Below, piece by piece: positions 33,910 to 42,605 of a stretch of DNA of 57,333 nt; positions within the stretch are counted from its first letter, which is position 1; every line of letters begins with the position of its first letter. Location: contig JAQBYD010000021.1 in NCBI GenBank assembly GCA_027623315.1, positions 1 through 57,333 of the forward strand, in the 5' to 3' direction. Below the pieces are notes generated by a model, which ran no database searches, was not told the DNA's origin, and worked only from the letters and a program-made list of their open reading frames with translations. Made by a program: the position numbers and the translations under genes. The DNA comes from Verrucomicrobiota bacterium. Its GTDB lineage: Bacteria > Verrucomicrobiota > Kiritimatiellia > CAJWTS01.

Positions 33910-34850
33910 GCGGTCTCCCGGGCCTGGACGCGATCCTGGACAATGTAGACGGGGCGACCCTTGCTCTCGTGAAAGATTCGAGCGAGGTACTCTCCGATGA
34001 TTCCAAGGCCGAGGAGCTGAATGCCGCCCATAAAGAGAACGATAATGGCGGTGGCGGCGAGTCCGTCAATGATGTCTCGCGCGATCAGCTTGAGGTACAG
34101 GAAATAGAGAATCCCGAGGAAACTGAAGACGGACAGGACCGATCCCGCGACGGTGCACAGCCGAAGCGGAATCGTGGAGAATGATGTGATCCCGTCGATC
34201 GCAAACTTGACCATCTTTCGGATGGGGTACTTGGTCGTGCCTGCCGCGCGTGCGTCGCGGGCGTATCGAACGCCGACCTGGTTGAAGCCCGCCCAACTGA
34301 TCAGACCTCGCACGTAGGGGTCCTTCTCGCGCATCTCGTTATAGACGTCACAGATCTTTCGGTCGATGAGACGGAAGTCTCCAACGTCGGCGGGGATGTC
34401 GACGTTGGTCAGGGATCTCAGGGCCCGGTAGAAGAGTTTTGCCGTCAAGAGCTTGAACGCGCTTTCGCCTTCGCGCGATTCGCGGACGCCGTAAACGACG
34501 TGGTATCCCTCCTGCCATTTCTTCACGAATTCGAGGACGACCTCTGGCGGGTCCTGGAGATCCGCATCCATGACAACGACGGCGTCGCCGGTGGCCTCGG
34601 CCATGCCGGCCGTGATGGCGATCTGGTGCCCGAAGTTCCGCGACAATCGGATGATGCAATAGTGAGGCATGCCTGCCGTCGCCTCGACGAGGAGATCGAA
34701 CGACCCGTCGGAACTTCCGTCATCCACCAGGAGGATCTCCAGTTCGTAGCCGTCCAGGCAGGCGACCAGCCGCTCCTCGAGGGCCGGAATCAGCAACTTG
34801 ATGAGCCCGGCTTCATTAAAGATGGGTATGACGATGCTAATCCGTTGCAT
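33906..34850 (-). CDS. Glycosyltransferase family 2 with two C-terminal membrane helices (GtrB/ArnC-like)
   Basis: The 314-residue enzyme begins RISIVIPIFNEAGLI and has ILLVDDGSSDGS, the metal motif DAD in VVMDADLQDPPE and the DVGDFRLIDRK segment of polyprenyl-phosphate glycosyltransferases. Two transmembrane helices (about 228-255 and 264-290) and EYLARIFHESKGRPVYIVQ complete the GtrB/ArnC/PglC-like architecture. It loads a sugar onto undecaprenyl phosphate for periplasmic transfer, which suits the GT-C proteins nearby. The ATG at 34850 lies within the 3' end of the upstream methyltransferase (14-base overlap); an ATG at 34877 is possible but adds unrelated residues. Confidence 0.88.
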   Translation of the reverse strand: MQRISIVIPIFNEAGLIKLLIPALEERLVACLDGYELEILLVDDGSSDGSFDLLVEATAGMPHYCIIRLSRNFGHQIAITAGMAEATGDAVVVMDADLQDPPEVVLEFVKKWQEGYHVVYGVRESREGESAFKLLTAKLFYRALRSLTNVDIPADVGDFRLIDRKICDVYNEMREKDPYVRGLISWAGFNQVGVRYARDARAAGTTKYPIRKMVKFAIDGITSFSTIPLRLCTVAGSVLSVFSFLGILYFLYLKLIARDIIDGLAATAIIVLFMGGIQLLGLGIIGEYLARIFHESKGRPVYIVQDRVQARETA

Positions 34851-35859
34851 GTGAATCCTCTTGTCGCTCAAGAACAACGATCAGGCCATTCGCAGAATGG
34901 CACAGTTCGGTGACAAAGTTAATCAAAAGCAGAGCCGGAGATAGAGCGGCAGCACACCCGAGAATAAGGAGGGCCTGAATCTGTTTTCGACGCCGGGCGG
35001 CATACTGTCGTTGTCGTTTGACCAGGTGATAGACCAGCAAGGGATCGTCGCCGCTTAACACGCTGCAAAAGTTGAGCACCGTAATTGGGAAGCTGTATTC
35101 AGCGAGGCGCAAGTCGTCCCTGACGACGCGCATGGATGCCTGAGTCGCGATCTGGCTAAGCCCACGGCGCGTGAACTGGTAGAGATGGCGCGGGATGTCG
35201 AGAAATGCCCACCGGCGCTTGAACCAGCGGGCCTCGATGCCGGCGAAGTTGGGAACGGCGATCAGGATGCGTCCCCCCGGGGCCAGCCAGCGCGCGACGT
35301 GACGCAGGTAGGCCGCGGGGTCGTCGATATGCTCGAGCACGTGCCAGAACGTGATGAGATCGAACCGGGAGGGACCCAGGTCCACCTCCAGCACGGGAAG
35401 TCCCATGACCTCAAGTCCATGGTCCTCGCGCGCTCGTACCGCGCCAGCGGGTGAGGGCTCAATACCGAGCACCTCTCGTCCGCCGTCACGCATTGCCCTG
35501 AGAAATTTACCGTTTCCGCATCCGACGTCGAGCACGCGCCGGCAGCGCGGGTGGACGTGCCTGTCGATGAACCCAACGCGTCTTCGGAAGAGAGCGTCTT
35601 CGAAGCGCCCGAAGCAGGACGCAAGAAGTCCACGGCGCGACTGCTTCGAGAAGAACTCGTCATCATAAAGTTGAGCGAGGATATCGGCGGCGGGGCGAGG
35701 CCATACGAATCCGCCGCCGCAAACGCGGCAACCGTGCAGGGCGAACTGAAGATCCGTGCGGCGATCCGTATCGCGTACGGCGAACAGAAGCCGGGTCTCG
35801 TCACCCTTGCAGATCGGGCACGGTCGAAGGCTCGCGGCGTTGGTTTGCTCGTTATTCAA
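34837..35859 (-). CDS. Zinc-ribbon class I SAM methyltransferase with C-terminal membrane helix, TTG start
   Basis: The 340-residue protein starts with a Cys4 knuckle (PCPICKG and CRVCGGGF), then the Methyltransf_23 core: VLDVGCGNGKFLRAM, FDLITFWHVLEHIDDPAAYL, WLAPGGRILIAVPNF. The layout resembles sugar C-methyltransferases that carry an N-terminal zinc site. A hydrophobic stretch near the C-terminus (ALLILGCAAALSPALLLI) should anchor it in the membrane. No ATG or GTG exists before the zinc motif. TTG at 35859 overlaps the upstream gene's stop by 8 bases and gives MNNEQTN, so I use it. The long open frame upstream to 36168 is antisense-like low-complexity sequence and not part of the protein. 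Confidence 0.78.
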   Translation of the reverse strand: MNNEQTNAASLRPCPICKGDETRLLFAVRDTDRRTDLQFALHGCRVCGGGFVWPRPAADILAQLYDDEFFSKQSRRGLLASCFGRFEDALFRRRVGFIDRHVHPRCRRVLDVGCGNGKFLRAMRDGGREVLGIEPSPAGAVRAREDHGLEVMGLPVLEVDLGPSRFDLITFWHVLEHIDDPAAYLRHVARWLAPGGRILIAVPNFAGIEARWFKRRWAFLDIPRHLYQFTRRGLSQIATQASMRVVRDDLRLAEYSFPITVLNFCSVLSGDDPLLVYHLVKRQRQYAARRRKQIQALLILGCAAALSPALLLINFVTELCHSANGLIVVLERQEDSHATD

Positions 35860-37846
35860 TATCGCTTGGATTGGATTGCCCGGCCAGGTTGGAGAGATCA
35901 AACGCGACGAAGTTTCCGTCGAAGAAGACGGGCGGAACCGGTGTCCATTGCGCCCCCAGCGCCGGCGCGTAGAAGACGGCGTACCGGACGCCGTGCGCAC
36001 GATGAATCTCAGCCCATGACGGCACCGGGAGCCCGTAGTAGTTGGAGTCATCGAACGCGTGCCGCCCGGTGACGCGCATCCCGATCGACAGCAGGCGATT
36101 GTGGGCCTCGCGGTAGACGCCTGCGTCGAAAGCGAGTTGATTGACGTCGTGGACCGTCGCGAAGACACCTCGTTCGGCCTGCAACCGGAACATCTGAAAG
36201 ATCCGAAGCGTCGGGGGAATGCAAAACAGGCTGCCGCGCGGGGTGTCGTTTCGCGCCCATTGCGTCAACCCCGCCAGCTCAGGGCGTGGTGTTGACATAC
36301 GCATGCGCTCGCCAAGCGTAGAAACAGGTGTGGGATTCCACAGGGAGAGATCCCCGCTCCAAAGGGTACGCACGAGCATGCTCGAGACGATCACCGCGAT
36401 GAAGGTAGACGAGACCACCCATGCCCTCGGTGTGGACCCGGCGGGCGCAGACCCCGCATCGACCGGGGTCGGCTCTGGGGCGGAACGAAACGCTGCGAAC
36501 AGGGCGACGGCGGCAAGAATTGTGAGAGGGACCGCGATTCGTTGAAACTCCGCTTGGTCGCCGAGGATGGCGTGGCCGCCCAGGAGTCCGATCCCGGTGC
36601 AGAGGCCGATGGCGGCCGTGATCTGCAGTGCACGCCTATCGGTGGCGCGCAGGAGAAGTAGAGAATACGTCGCCAACCCGATGGCCTCGGCGTCGATAAT
36701 GCTAGGGGAGAAACACATCAGGGCGAAACCGCCCGGGACAAAGCAATCTAGAATGGGGAGCCGGCCGTTCGCCGCGCGATGCTGGATCCATGCATGAATT
36801 CCGGTCACGAGCAGCACCACCATGAGTGGTTTTGTCAAGTAGGTCGCACGAAATAGAAACATCAACATGATGAGCTTGATTCGAAAGACGTAGAGGGTAA
36901 GGACGTAGACCGCCATCGCGATCAGTAGCGTGCTGATCACGATCAAGGCGCATCGTCGGCTCCACGAGTCGATGAATCGCGTGGCGAAGCCGAGGCCCGC
37001 CAGGTTCAATGCGACCCAGCCGTAACCCTCCCGCCAGTGATCGGCGGGAAACGCGTGCCACGCGTAGATTCTGAATTGGTCGTAGAACGCCTGGTTGGAT
37101 GGCGCGTCGGTGCCGATTCCGACGTTCTGGGGGAGCGACAGGAGGATATAGATCGCATTTGGAAGCGAGAGCGCGGCACCGGCCGCCAGCCAGAGGATGC
37201 GGCGTGAGAGGGGGATCTGGGAGCCATTGAAGAGGAGCACGGACGTGACGGTGAGGATGGTCAGGAGGCCCACGTAAGGATGAACCGTGAAGGTCAGTGC
37301 GGCGAGCGCCAGGGATGACATAAATCGCCGCGAGAACAGCGCCGTGAGTGCATAGAGCGCGATCGGCTGGGCGACCTGCGCGGTGACAAGGCTGGTCAAC
37401 GGCAACAGGCCCCAGTGCAATGCCCCGCGCATAAAAGACATGCTCGCGACGATCCCGACCGCCACGGCGGCGACGTGCATGTTCCGCGACAATACCCAGG
37501 CGAGCAGCCAGATCGCGTGAAATGTCAGCAGCAGAAAGACCTGGTGCAGGAGATGCCAGATCAGGTCGACGTCCAGGTTTGCAGCGTACAGAAGGCTTGC
37601 AAGACGGTACACATGAAACGGCATTCGCAAGCCCGATGAGACCACGAGATCTCCTTCTGAATAGAGACCTGGATCGGCGATTTCCTTGGAAATCGGAAAC
37701 GCCAGGGCCAGGTCTCCCGGCGAAGGCATCCATGGACCGTACGCATTGATGTAGAGCACCGCGAGCGCACTAATCAGGACTCCCAGGAGTGCCGACCGTC
37801 GATCCAGTCGGAGGCCCGTGGCGCCGGTGTCGGCATCGACCGTCAT
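35852..37846 (-). CDS. Large polytopic membrane protein, GT-C or Wzy-like
   Basis: The 664-residue protein has about a dozen predicted transmembrane helices and a soluble C-terminal domain (about 560-664). I cannot place it in a named family with confidence. The first loop after helix 1 contains NAYGPWMPSPGDLALAFPIS, and HPYVGLLTILTV and MSFMRGALHWGLLPLTSLVT lie in central loops. The C-terminal domain has WARNDTPRGSLFCIPPTLRI and FRLQAERGVFATVHDV, a pattern seen in membrane glycosyltransferases or polymerases of the GT-C type (as from memory of bacterial YfhO-like proteins). In this cluster it may be the glycan polymerase or a periplasmic transferase. It starts the minus-strand operon, divergent from asnB. 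Confidence 0.6.
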   Translation of the reverse strand: MTVDADTGATGLRLDRRSALLGVLISALAVLYINAYGPWMPSPGDLALAFPISKEIADPGLYSEGDLVVSSGLRMPFHVYRLASLLYAANLDVDLIWHLLHQVFLLLTFHAIWLLAWVLSRNMHVAAVAVGIVASMSFMRGALHWGLLPLTSLVTAQVAQPIALYALTALFSRRFMSSLALAALTFTVHPYVGLLTILTVTSVLLFNGSQIPLSRRILWLAAGAALSLPNAIYILLSLPQNVGIGTDAPSNQAFYDQFRIYAWHAFPADHWREGYGWVALNLAGLGFATRFIDSWSRRCALIVISTLLIAMAVYVLTLYVFRIKLIMLMFLFRATYLTKPLMVVLLVTGIHAWIQHRAANGRLPILDCFVPGGFALMCFSPSIIDAEAIGLATYSLLLLRATDRRALQITAAIGLCTGIGLLGGHAILGDQAEFQRIAVPLTILAAVALFAAFRSAPEPTPVDAGSAPAGSTPRAWVVSSTFIAVIVSSMLVRTLWSGDLSLWNPTPVSTLGERMRMSTPRPELAGLTQWARNDTPRGSLFCIPPTLRIFQMFRLQAERGVFATVHDVNQLAFDAGVYREAHNRLLSIGMRVTGRHAFDDSNYYGLPVPSWAEIHRAHGVRYAVFYAPALGAQWTPVPPVFFDGNFVAFDLSNLAGQSNPSDIE

Positions 37847-37968
37847 GCGCCGGATGGTTGCACGGTTGCTCTCAGCCGCACAAGGTGAAAGGAGACGAAC
37901 CGCGCGCGGGTGCGCGATCGCCGTGGTAGGGCTTGACATGCAAACGAGCGATTCTGGACACTCGACGG

Positions 37969-39741
37969 ATGTGCGGCATCAGCGGCTTCAACTGGACGGA
38001 CGAGGCCCTGGTGCGTTCCATGAACGACGCGCAACGGCATCGTGGCCCCGACGACGACGGCGTGTTTACCGATGTGCATGTGAGCCTCGGGCATCGGCGC
38101 CTTTCCATTCTGGATCTTTCGAGCGCCGGTCATCAGCCGATGGCATATGACAATGACACGCTATGGATCGTTCATAACGGCGAGATCTATAATTTCCAGG
38201 AGCTCAGGACCGAGCTGGACCAGTTGGGACACCGCTTTCGCTCGGGGACCGACACGGAGGTCATACTTGCCGCATACCACGCATGGGGCGCGGACTGCGT
38301 GCGCCGGTTCAGCGGAATGTGGGCCTTTTGTATCTACGACCCCGCGCGCAGGTCTCTGTTCTGCAGCCGTGACCGCTTCGGGATCAAGCCGTTCTACTAT
38401 TTTCACGAGGGCAAGCGATTCGCGTTCGCCTCCGAAATCAAGGCACTGCGTCTTCATGACCGCCCACGGGTCCTGAACCGTCACGCGGCATTCGACTTCC
38501 TGGTGAACGGTATGGTCGACCACGGCGTCGAGACTTTCTACGAGGGGATCCACCAACTTCGACCGGCCCACAATCTTCACGTCGATCTCGATGCCGGGAC
38601 GATGAACCTCGCCTGCTATTATGAACCGCCATCGGGCCGGTCGGACCCGGCAGAGCTTGCAGATCGCCTCAGCGCGGCCGTGAATTCGCACATGATCTCT
38701 GATGTGCCGGTCGGATCGTGTCTGAGCGGCGGTCTCGACTCATCCGCTATCGTCGCCCTGGCTTCGCGCGGACGGGACGACTTTCACACGTTCAGCGCGG
38801 AGTACGGCGCGGACACCGGGTCTCATAACGAGAAGAAGCATATCGACAGGATGGCCGAGCATCTTCCGCTGCACCGGCACACGATCGAGCCCTCGGCCGA
38901 GAGTCTCGCACACGACCTGGAAGCCGTCCTCGAGGTCCAGGATGAACCCATGCTCTCCAGTTCCCCGTACGCCCAGTACAAGGTGTTCGAACTGGCGCGG
39001 CAGCACGGGATTCCGGTTCTGCTGGATGGACAGGGCGCAGATGAGACTCTTTGGGGGTACCATTCCGCGCAGGGGATTTTCCTTGGACTGCTCCTCCGAG
39101 CCCTTCACGTGCGGACGTTCCTGCGCAACGTCCCGGCTCACTGGAGCCGGCGAGCGCTGCCGTACCTGGCCTTTCCGATGCTGCCACGCGGATGGATCGA
39201 GCGCTATTACCGGCGCAAACCGCTCTACTTCGCGTTGCGAGAGAGAGCGCGAGACTACCCGCTGTATGTCCCGCGTATCGAGAGCATGGCGGATTACACC
39301 CGGCTCTGGATGACCGAGACGAATCTGCCCCAGTTGCTGCGCTACGAGGACCGCAATTCAATGGCTCATTCGATCGAGTCGAGAGTGCCATTTCTCGATC
39401 ACGACTTTGTGGAGTACGTAACACAGCTTCCCGATCACGAGAAACTCGGGACGAAGGCGACCAAGCAAATCATGCGCACCGCGATGAGTCCGATCCTCCC
39501 GGAAGAAATCGTGTGGCGCCGTGATAAAGTGGGGTTCGAAACGCCGGGGGCGAGATGGATGAAGCACCCGGCAATGCAGGCCATGTGTGAGAAGGTATTC
39601 TCAAAGGAGGCGCGCCTGCTGGCCGTTCTCGACCCGGACCGGTTGCAATCCATCAAGTCGAGTCTTGATGCGGGGTCCGTTTTCAGACTTCTTTGTCTTG
39701 AGCTTGCGATGCGAGACATGAGCGCGTCGTCACCGAGTTGA
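37969..39741 (+). CDS. asnB: Asparagine-synthase-like glutamine amidotransferase
   Basis: This 590-residue protein has an N-terminal Ntn glutaminase domain with catalytic Cys2 directly after the initiator Met (MCGISGF), plus RHRGPDDDG, GHRRLSILDLS and NGEIYNF. The synthetase domain has the ATP PP-loop SGGLDSS (253-259). The start is fixed by the requirement for Cys2. Related enzymes in polysaccharide loci amidate uronic acids instead of aspartate. Because the locus also has WbpB/D/I-like genes for a diacetamido uronate, uronic acid amidation is a reasonable role here, but ordinary asparagine synthesis cannot be excluded. No Shine-Dalgarno is visible. It is convergent with the flippase gene, the two overlapping by 12 bases. 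Confidence 0.88.
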   Translation: MCGISGFNWTDEALVRSMNDAQRHRGPDDDGVFTDVHVSLGHRRLSILDLSSAGHQPMAYDNDTLWIVHNGEIYNFQELRTELDQLGHRFRSGTDTEVILAAYHAWGADCVRRFSGMWAFCIYDPARRSLFCSRDRFGIKPFYYFHEGKRFAFASEIKALRLHDRPRVLNRHAAFDFLVNGMVDHGVETFYEGIHQLRPAHNLHVDLDAGTMNLACYYEPPSGRSDPAELADRLSAAVNSHMISDVPVGSCLSGGLDSSAIVALASRGRDDFHTFSAEYGADTGSHNEKKHIDRMAEHLPLHRHTIEPSAESLAHDLEAVLEVQDEPMLSSSPYAQYKVFELARQHGIPVLLDGQGADETLWGYHSAQGIFLGLLLRALHVRTFLRNVPAHWSRRALPYLAFPMLPRGWIERYYRRKPLYFALRERARDYPLYVPRIESMADYTRLWMTETNLPQLLRYEDRNSMAHSIESRVPFLDHDFVEYVTQLPDHEKLGTKATKQIMRTAMSPILPEEIVWRRDKVGFETPGARWMKHPAMQAMCEKVFSKEARLLAVLDPDRLQSIKSSLDAGSVFRLLCLELAMRDMSASSPS

Positions 39742-40962
39742 CGAGCCTTCCGCCTCTTCGCGCGATTTTCCGAGCGATGTTCCAATCGTTCGGCAGCCGG
39801 TATCCACGGCGATCCAGAGGACCCATGCGCCCGTCTGCGCGGCGATGATCGTGGCTATGCCGAGCGCCGGCCACCACGCGAGCGACAGGACGACGGAGAC
39901 CGGCGGAACGAGCGTCCATCCGCGCAGGGACCCGCTGGCGGCCCGGTGGAACATGAGCACCATGCAGAGCCCGTGTGCGAGCAGGTAGACGGCGTAGCCG
40001 CTGAGGTGATCGGCCGCCGGCAGGTAGCCTTCTCCGAAGAGGATACCGATGAAAAGACGCGGTGCGACGACGCTCACGCCAAGCAGGCCGATTCCCGGGA
40101 CGGCGACCGTGGCGAGGGCTTTGCGCAGCATGCCGGGTTCGCCGTCTCCCGAGACGCTTCGCGAGTAGAGTGGCCATGCCGCCGCCATGGCGAAGGTCAA
40201 CACCCCGAAGCGCAGACCGAAGAGGACACCGTAGTGTCCCGCCATCGCTTCGGGCAGCCGAGCACGCGCGACGAGCATCGGCACGTTGCTGACGACCATG
40301 AGCGCCAGGGCGACCGCGAGGGGTTGGCGCAGTCCGCGCATCTCCTTGCGGACGGGCTCGATTCCGGCGTTGGGTTCGTATAGTCCGCGGCGTCGCAGAA
40401 GCGCCATGCAGACGATGCCCATTGAGATCGCGTAACCGCCGACCGCTCCCGCTGCTGAGAAACCAGAGACGATGAGCAGGACCCCGAGGCCCATCGTCAT
40501 GATGGCGTCGATGGCGCGAGCCATGGAGAATACGCCGTACTGGTTGCGACCTTGCAGTCCGCCATACAACGTCTCGAGAATAATGTTGGTGAAAACCATC
40601 AGACCCAGCGCGACGAAAGGGAAGACGGAGTCGGCGCCCAGGAATCGCGACGCGATCGGCGATGCCAGCGCAAGCGCGCCGCATAAGATGACACCGAAGA
40701 AAAGGGCCACGCGCATCGCCGCCCCGAGTGCCTGGGCTTTGTGGGTGTCCTGCGCGGTGCTGACCACGTGCAGTGTTCCAACGTTGAGAACGAGGCCCAG
40801 GGTCATGGCCATGCCGTGAAGACCCATCAGGGCCTGAAAAAGACCGTACTCGGCGTCGCCAAGGAGGCGGGCGGTCAGGATGGCGTACAGCATGTACAAC
40901 ATGCCGACGACAAGGCTTCCCGCCGAGAAGACCGTGATATCTCTTAGAAAGCGCGAACGCAT
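39730..40962 (-). CDS. Wzx-like polysaccharide flippase (MVF/MOP superfamily)
   Basis: The 410-residue protein has about twelve transmembrane helices and the usual opening of O-antigen or polysaccharide translocases: FLRDITVFSAGSLVVGMLYMLYAILTARLLGDAEYGLFQALMG, with the G-x-x-E/D-Y-G turn after helix 1. GGLQGRNQYGVFSMARAIDAI marks helices 5-6. It would flip lipid-linked glycan units to the periplasm. I chose the ATG at 40962 because upstream codons (to 41154) run against the divergent membrane gene and lack hydrophobic structure. No Shine-Dalgarno is evident at either start. It is the only flippase I see in the region. Confidence 0.78.
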   Translation of the reverse strand: MRSRFLRDITVFSAGSLVVGMLYMLYAILTARLLGDAEYGLFQALMGLHGMAMTLGLVLNVGTLHVVSTAQDTHKAQALGAAMRVALFFGVILCGALALASPIASRFLGADSVFPFVALGLMVFTNIILETLYGGLQGRNQYGVFSMARAIDAIMTMGLGVLLIVSGFSAAGAVGGYAISMGIVCMALLRRRGLYEPNAGIEPVRKEMRGLRQPLAVALALMVVSNVPMLVARARLPEAMAGHYGVLFGLRFGVLTFAMAAAWPLYSRSVSGDGEPGMLRKALATVAVPGIGLLGVSVVAPRLFIGILFGEGYLPAADHLSGYAVYLLAHGLCMVLMFHRAASGSLRGWTLVPPVSVVLSLAWWPALGIATIIAAQTGAWVLWIAVDTGCRTIGTSLGKSREEAEGSSTR

Positions 40963-41083
40963 ACCGTTGAAGTTGGTAGCATGGTGCGGCCGGAATGAGA
41001 ACACCGAATCCTTGCACAGGCCCAGGTTCTCCATGGTACGGCGGACTTGCCGCGCGTTGCAAAGTCCGACAGACTCCTCGTCT

Positions 41084-42598
41084 ATGCAGTCGATTATCCG
41101 TGCGCTCGTCGTGATTGCGATCGTGGCGTTCAGTCTGCGGACATTTTCCGACAATAAGGCCGACGTCGACCTCTGGGGGAATGCCGGGTTCGTGCGGGCC
41201 TTACCCTGGCAGGACGGCTATCATTTCACGAATACCTACTCCTACACGGAACCGGATAATCCGTGGATCAATCACGAGTGGCTCGGCGAGTATCTATTAA
41301 ACAGGGCGTACCAGGTCGGCGGCAACAGCGGCATGCTGCTCCTGAAGATGGTCCTGGGGTTTCTTGTAATCGGGCTGATCGCCGCCTCGATGCGCAGGCA
41401 GAAGATCGCGGCCACGGTCCAGGTGTTGATGCTCCTCCTCATCATTTCGACGATGGGCTACGGATTCTCCACACGCCCGCATCACTTCACCTACTGCATG
41501 CTCGCGACCTGGATGTATCTGCTCATCCACCCGCCGCGCGCGCATCGTGTGCTGTGGACCGTCGCGGCCATTAGCGGGGTCTTGTGGGCGAACCTTCACG
41601 GAGCCTATTTTATTGGTGCGCTGGTGCTGCTGGTGTACGTGGCGGCGGCGCTGTGCGAGCGCCGCGCGCGCGGTGATTCCGCGACGTCCGGGGTTGCGCC
41701 GACGGTTGCCGTGGTCGCCTTGCTGATCTTCGTGGCTGCGACGTTCATCAATCCCTACGGTGTTCAGTTGTGGGGATTCATGTTTCAATCCGCGGCCAAG
41801 GTGCGCCCCTATCTGAGCGAATGGGCGATGTTCAATCCGATGACCCATGCGGCTGATCACGCGGATTTCATGGCGTTGGCGACGGTCTCGTGTCTCGCGC
41901 TGGTGGCCAGCCGTGCGCCACGCGGCATCGTCTGGCCGGTCATGCTGCTGGTCGCATTTGGATTTGCGATCGCCATGCGACGAAATATTCCGCTGTTCGC
42001 GATTGTCGCAGGCTTCGTCGTGCCGCCGCACCTGAATCGCCTGGCGGCGCCGTCGCTGCAACGTTTGTGGTCGCGGGTTGCGCCGCTCGCGGCTGCGCTG
42101 GCTCTTTCCGCCTTCATTGCACTCAGCCTGCATACGGCGTGGTCTCGGGACAAGATGCAGCCTACGCAGATCGAGATCCCACAGGACCGGTTCCCGGTGG
42201 GCGTCATGCGGTTCATGCTGGAGAATGAGCTACGCGGAAACGCCCTGATCTTCTTCGATTGGGCCGAGTATGCGATCTGGCATCTTCATCCGCGCTGCAA
42301 AGTCTTCCTCGATGGACGGTATCGATCGGCCTACGGCCTCGACGCGATCGAGGCCTACTTTGGATTCCTGTATCTCGCCGAAGATTGGGGCCGTGCCCTG
42401 ACGGAGTACCCGACCGACATGGTGATGGTTCACGTCGAGAGTGACGTGTACGACCGCATGGAACAACTCGACGACGCGTGGGAACTCATCGTGAAGGATC
42501 ACGTCGCAGGGCTCTTCCTGCGCCGCGGCGCGCACGATTACCTGGACCGAGCGGCCCTTCGGGTCCCCGCCGTAAAGAATGTCGAACTATTTCCCTGA
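41084..42598 (+). CDS. Polytopic membrane protein, GT-C-like (paralogue of the 44986-47010 gene)
   Basis: The 504-residue protein has about nine or ten transmembrane helices and a short C-terminal domain. The large loop after helix 1 reads ADVDLWGNAGFVRALPW, then NTYSYTEPDNPWINHEWLGE. A later block has VFLDGRYRSAYGLDAIEAYF. These blocks recur in the protein at 44986-47010, so they define a family; INPYG in a central loop corresponds to INPHG there. The pattern suggests a GT-C glycosyltransferase acting at the periplasmic face, with Asp and His/Glu in the first loop as candidate catalytic residues. This is inference. I chose the ATG at 41084, which starts the first helix. It is followed after 7 bases by another membrane GT gene. 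Confidence 0.68.
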   Translation: MQSIIRALVVIAIVAFSLRTFSDNKADVDLWGNAGFVRALPWQDGYHFTNTYSYTEPDNPWINHEWLGEYLLNRAYQVGGNSGMLLLKMVLGFLVIGLIAASMRRQKIAATVQVLMLLLIISTMGYGFSTRPHHFTYCMLATWMYLLIHPPRAHRVLWTVAAISGVLWANLHGAYFIGALVLLVYVAAALCERRARGDSATSGVAPTVAVVALLIFVAATFINPYGVQLWGFMFQSAAKVRPYLSEWAMFNPMTHAADHADFMALATVSCLALVASRAPRGIVWPVMLLVAFGFAIAMRRNIPLFAIVAGFVVPPHLNRLAAPSLQRLWSRVAPLAAALALSAFIALSLHTAWSRDKMQPTQIEIPQDRFPVGVMRFMLENELRGNALIFFDWAEYAIWHLHPRCKVFLDGRYRSAYGLDAIEAYFGFLYLAEDWGRALTEYPTDMVMVHVESDVYDRMEQLDDAWELIVKDHVAGLFLRRGAHDYLDRAALRVPAVKNVELFP

Positions 42599-42605
42599 GG
42601 CGCCC

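Noticed and set aside
37933..37962. Perfect TTGACA followed after 18 bases by GACACT upstream of asnB
   Set aside because: The -35 is perfect but the -10 matches only three of six; with the ATG 6 bases later it would be a leaderless start. Too weak to list.
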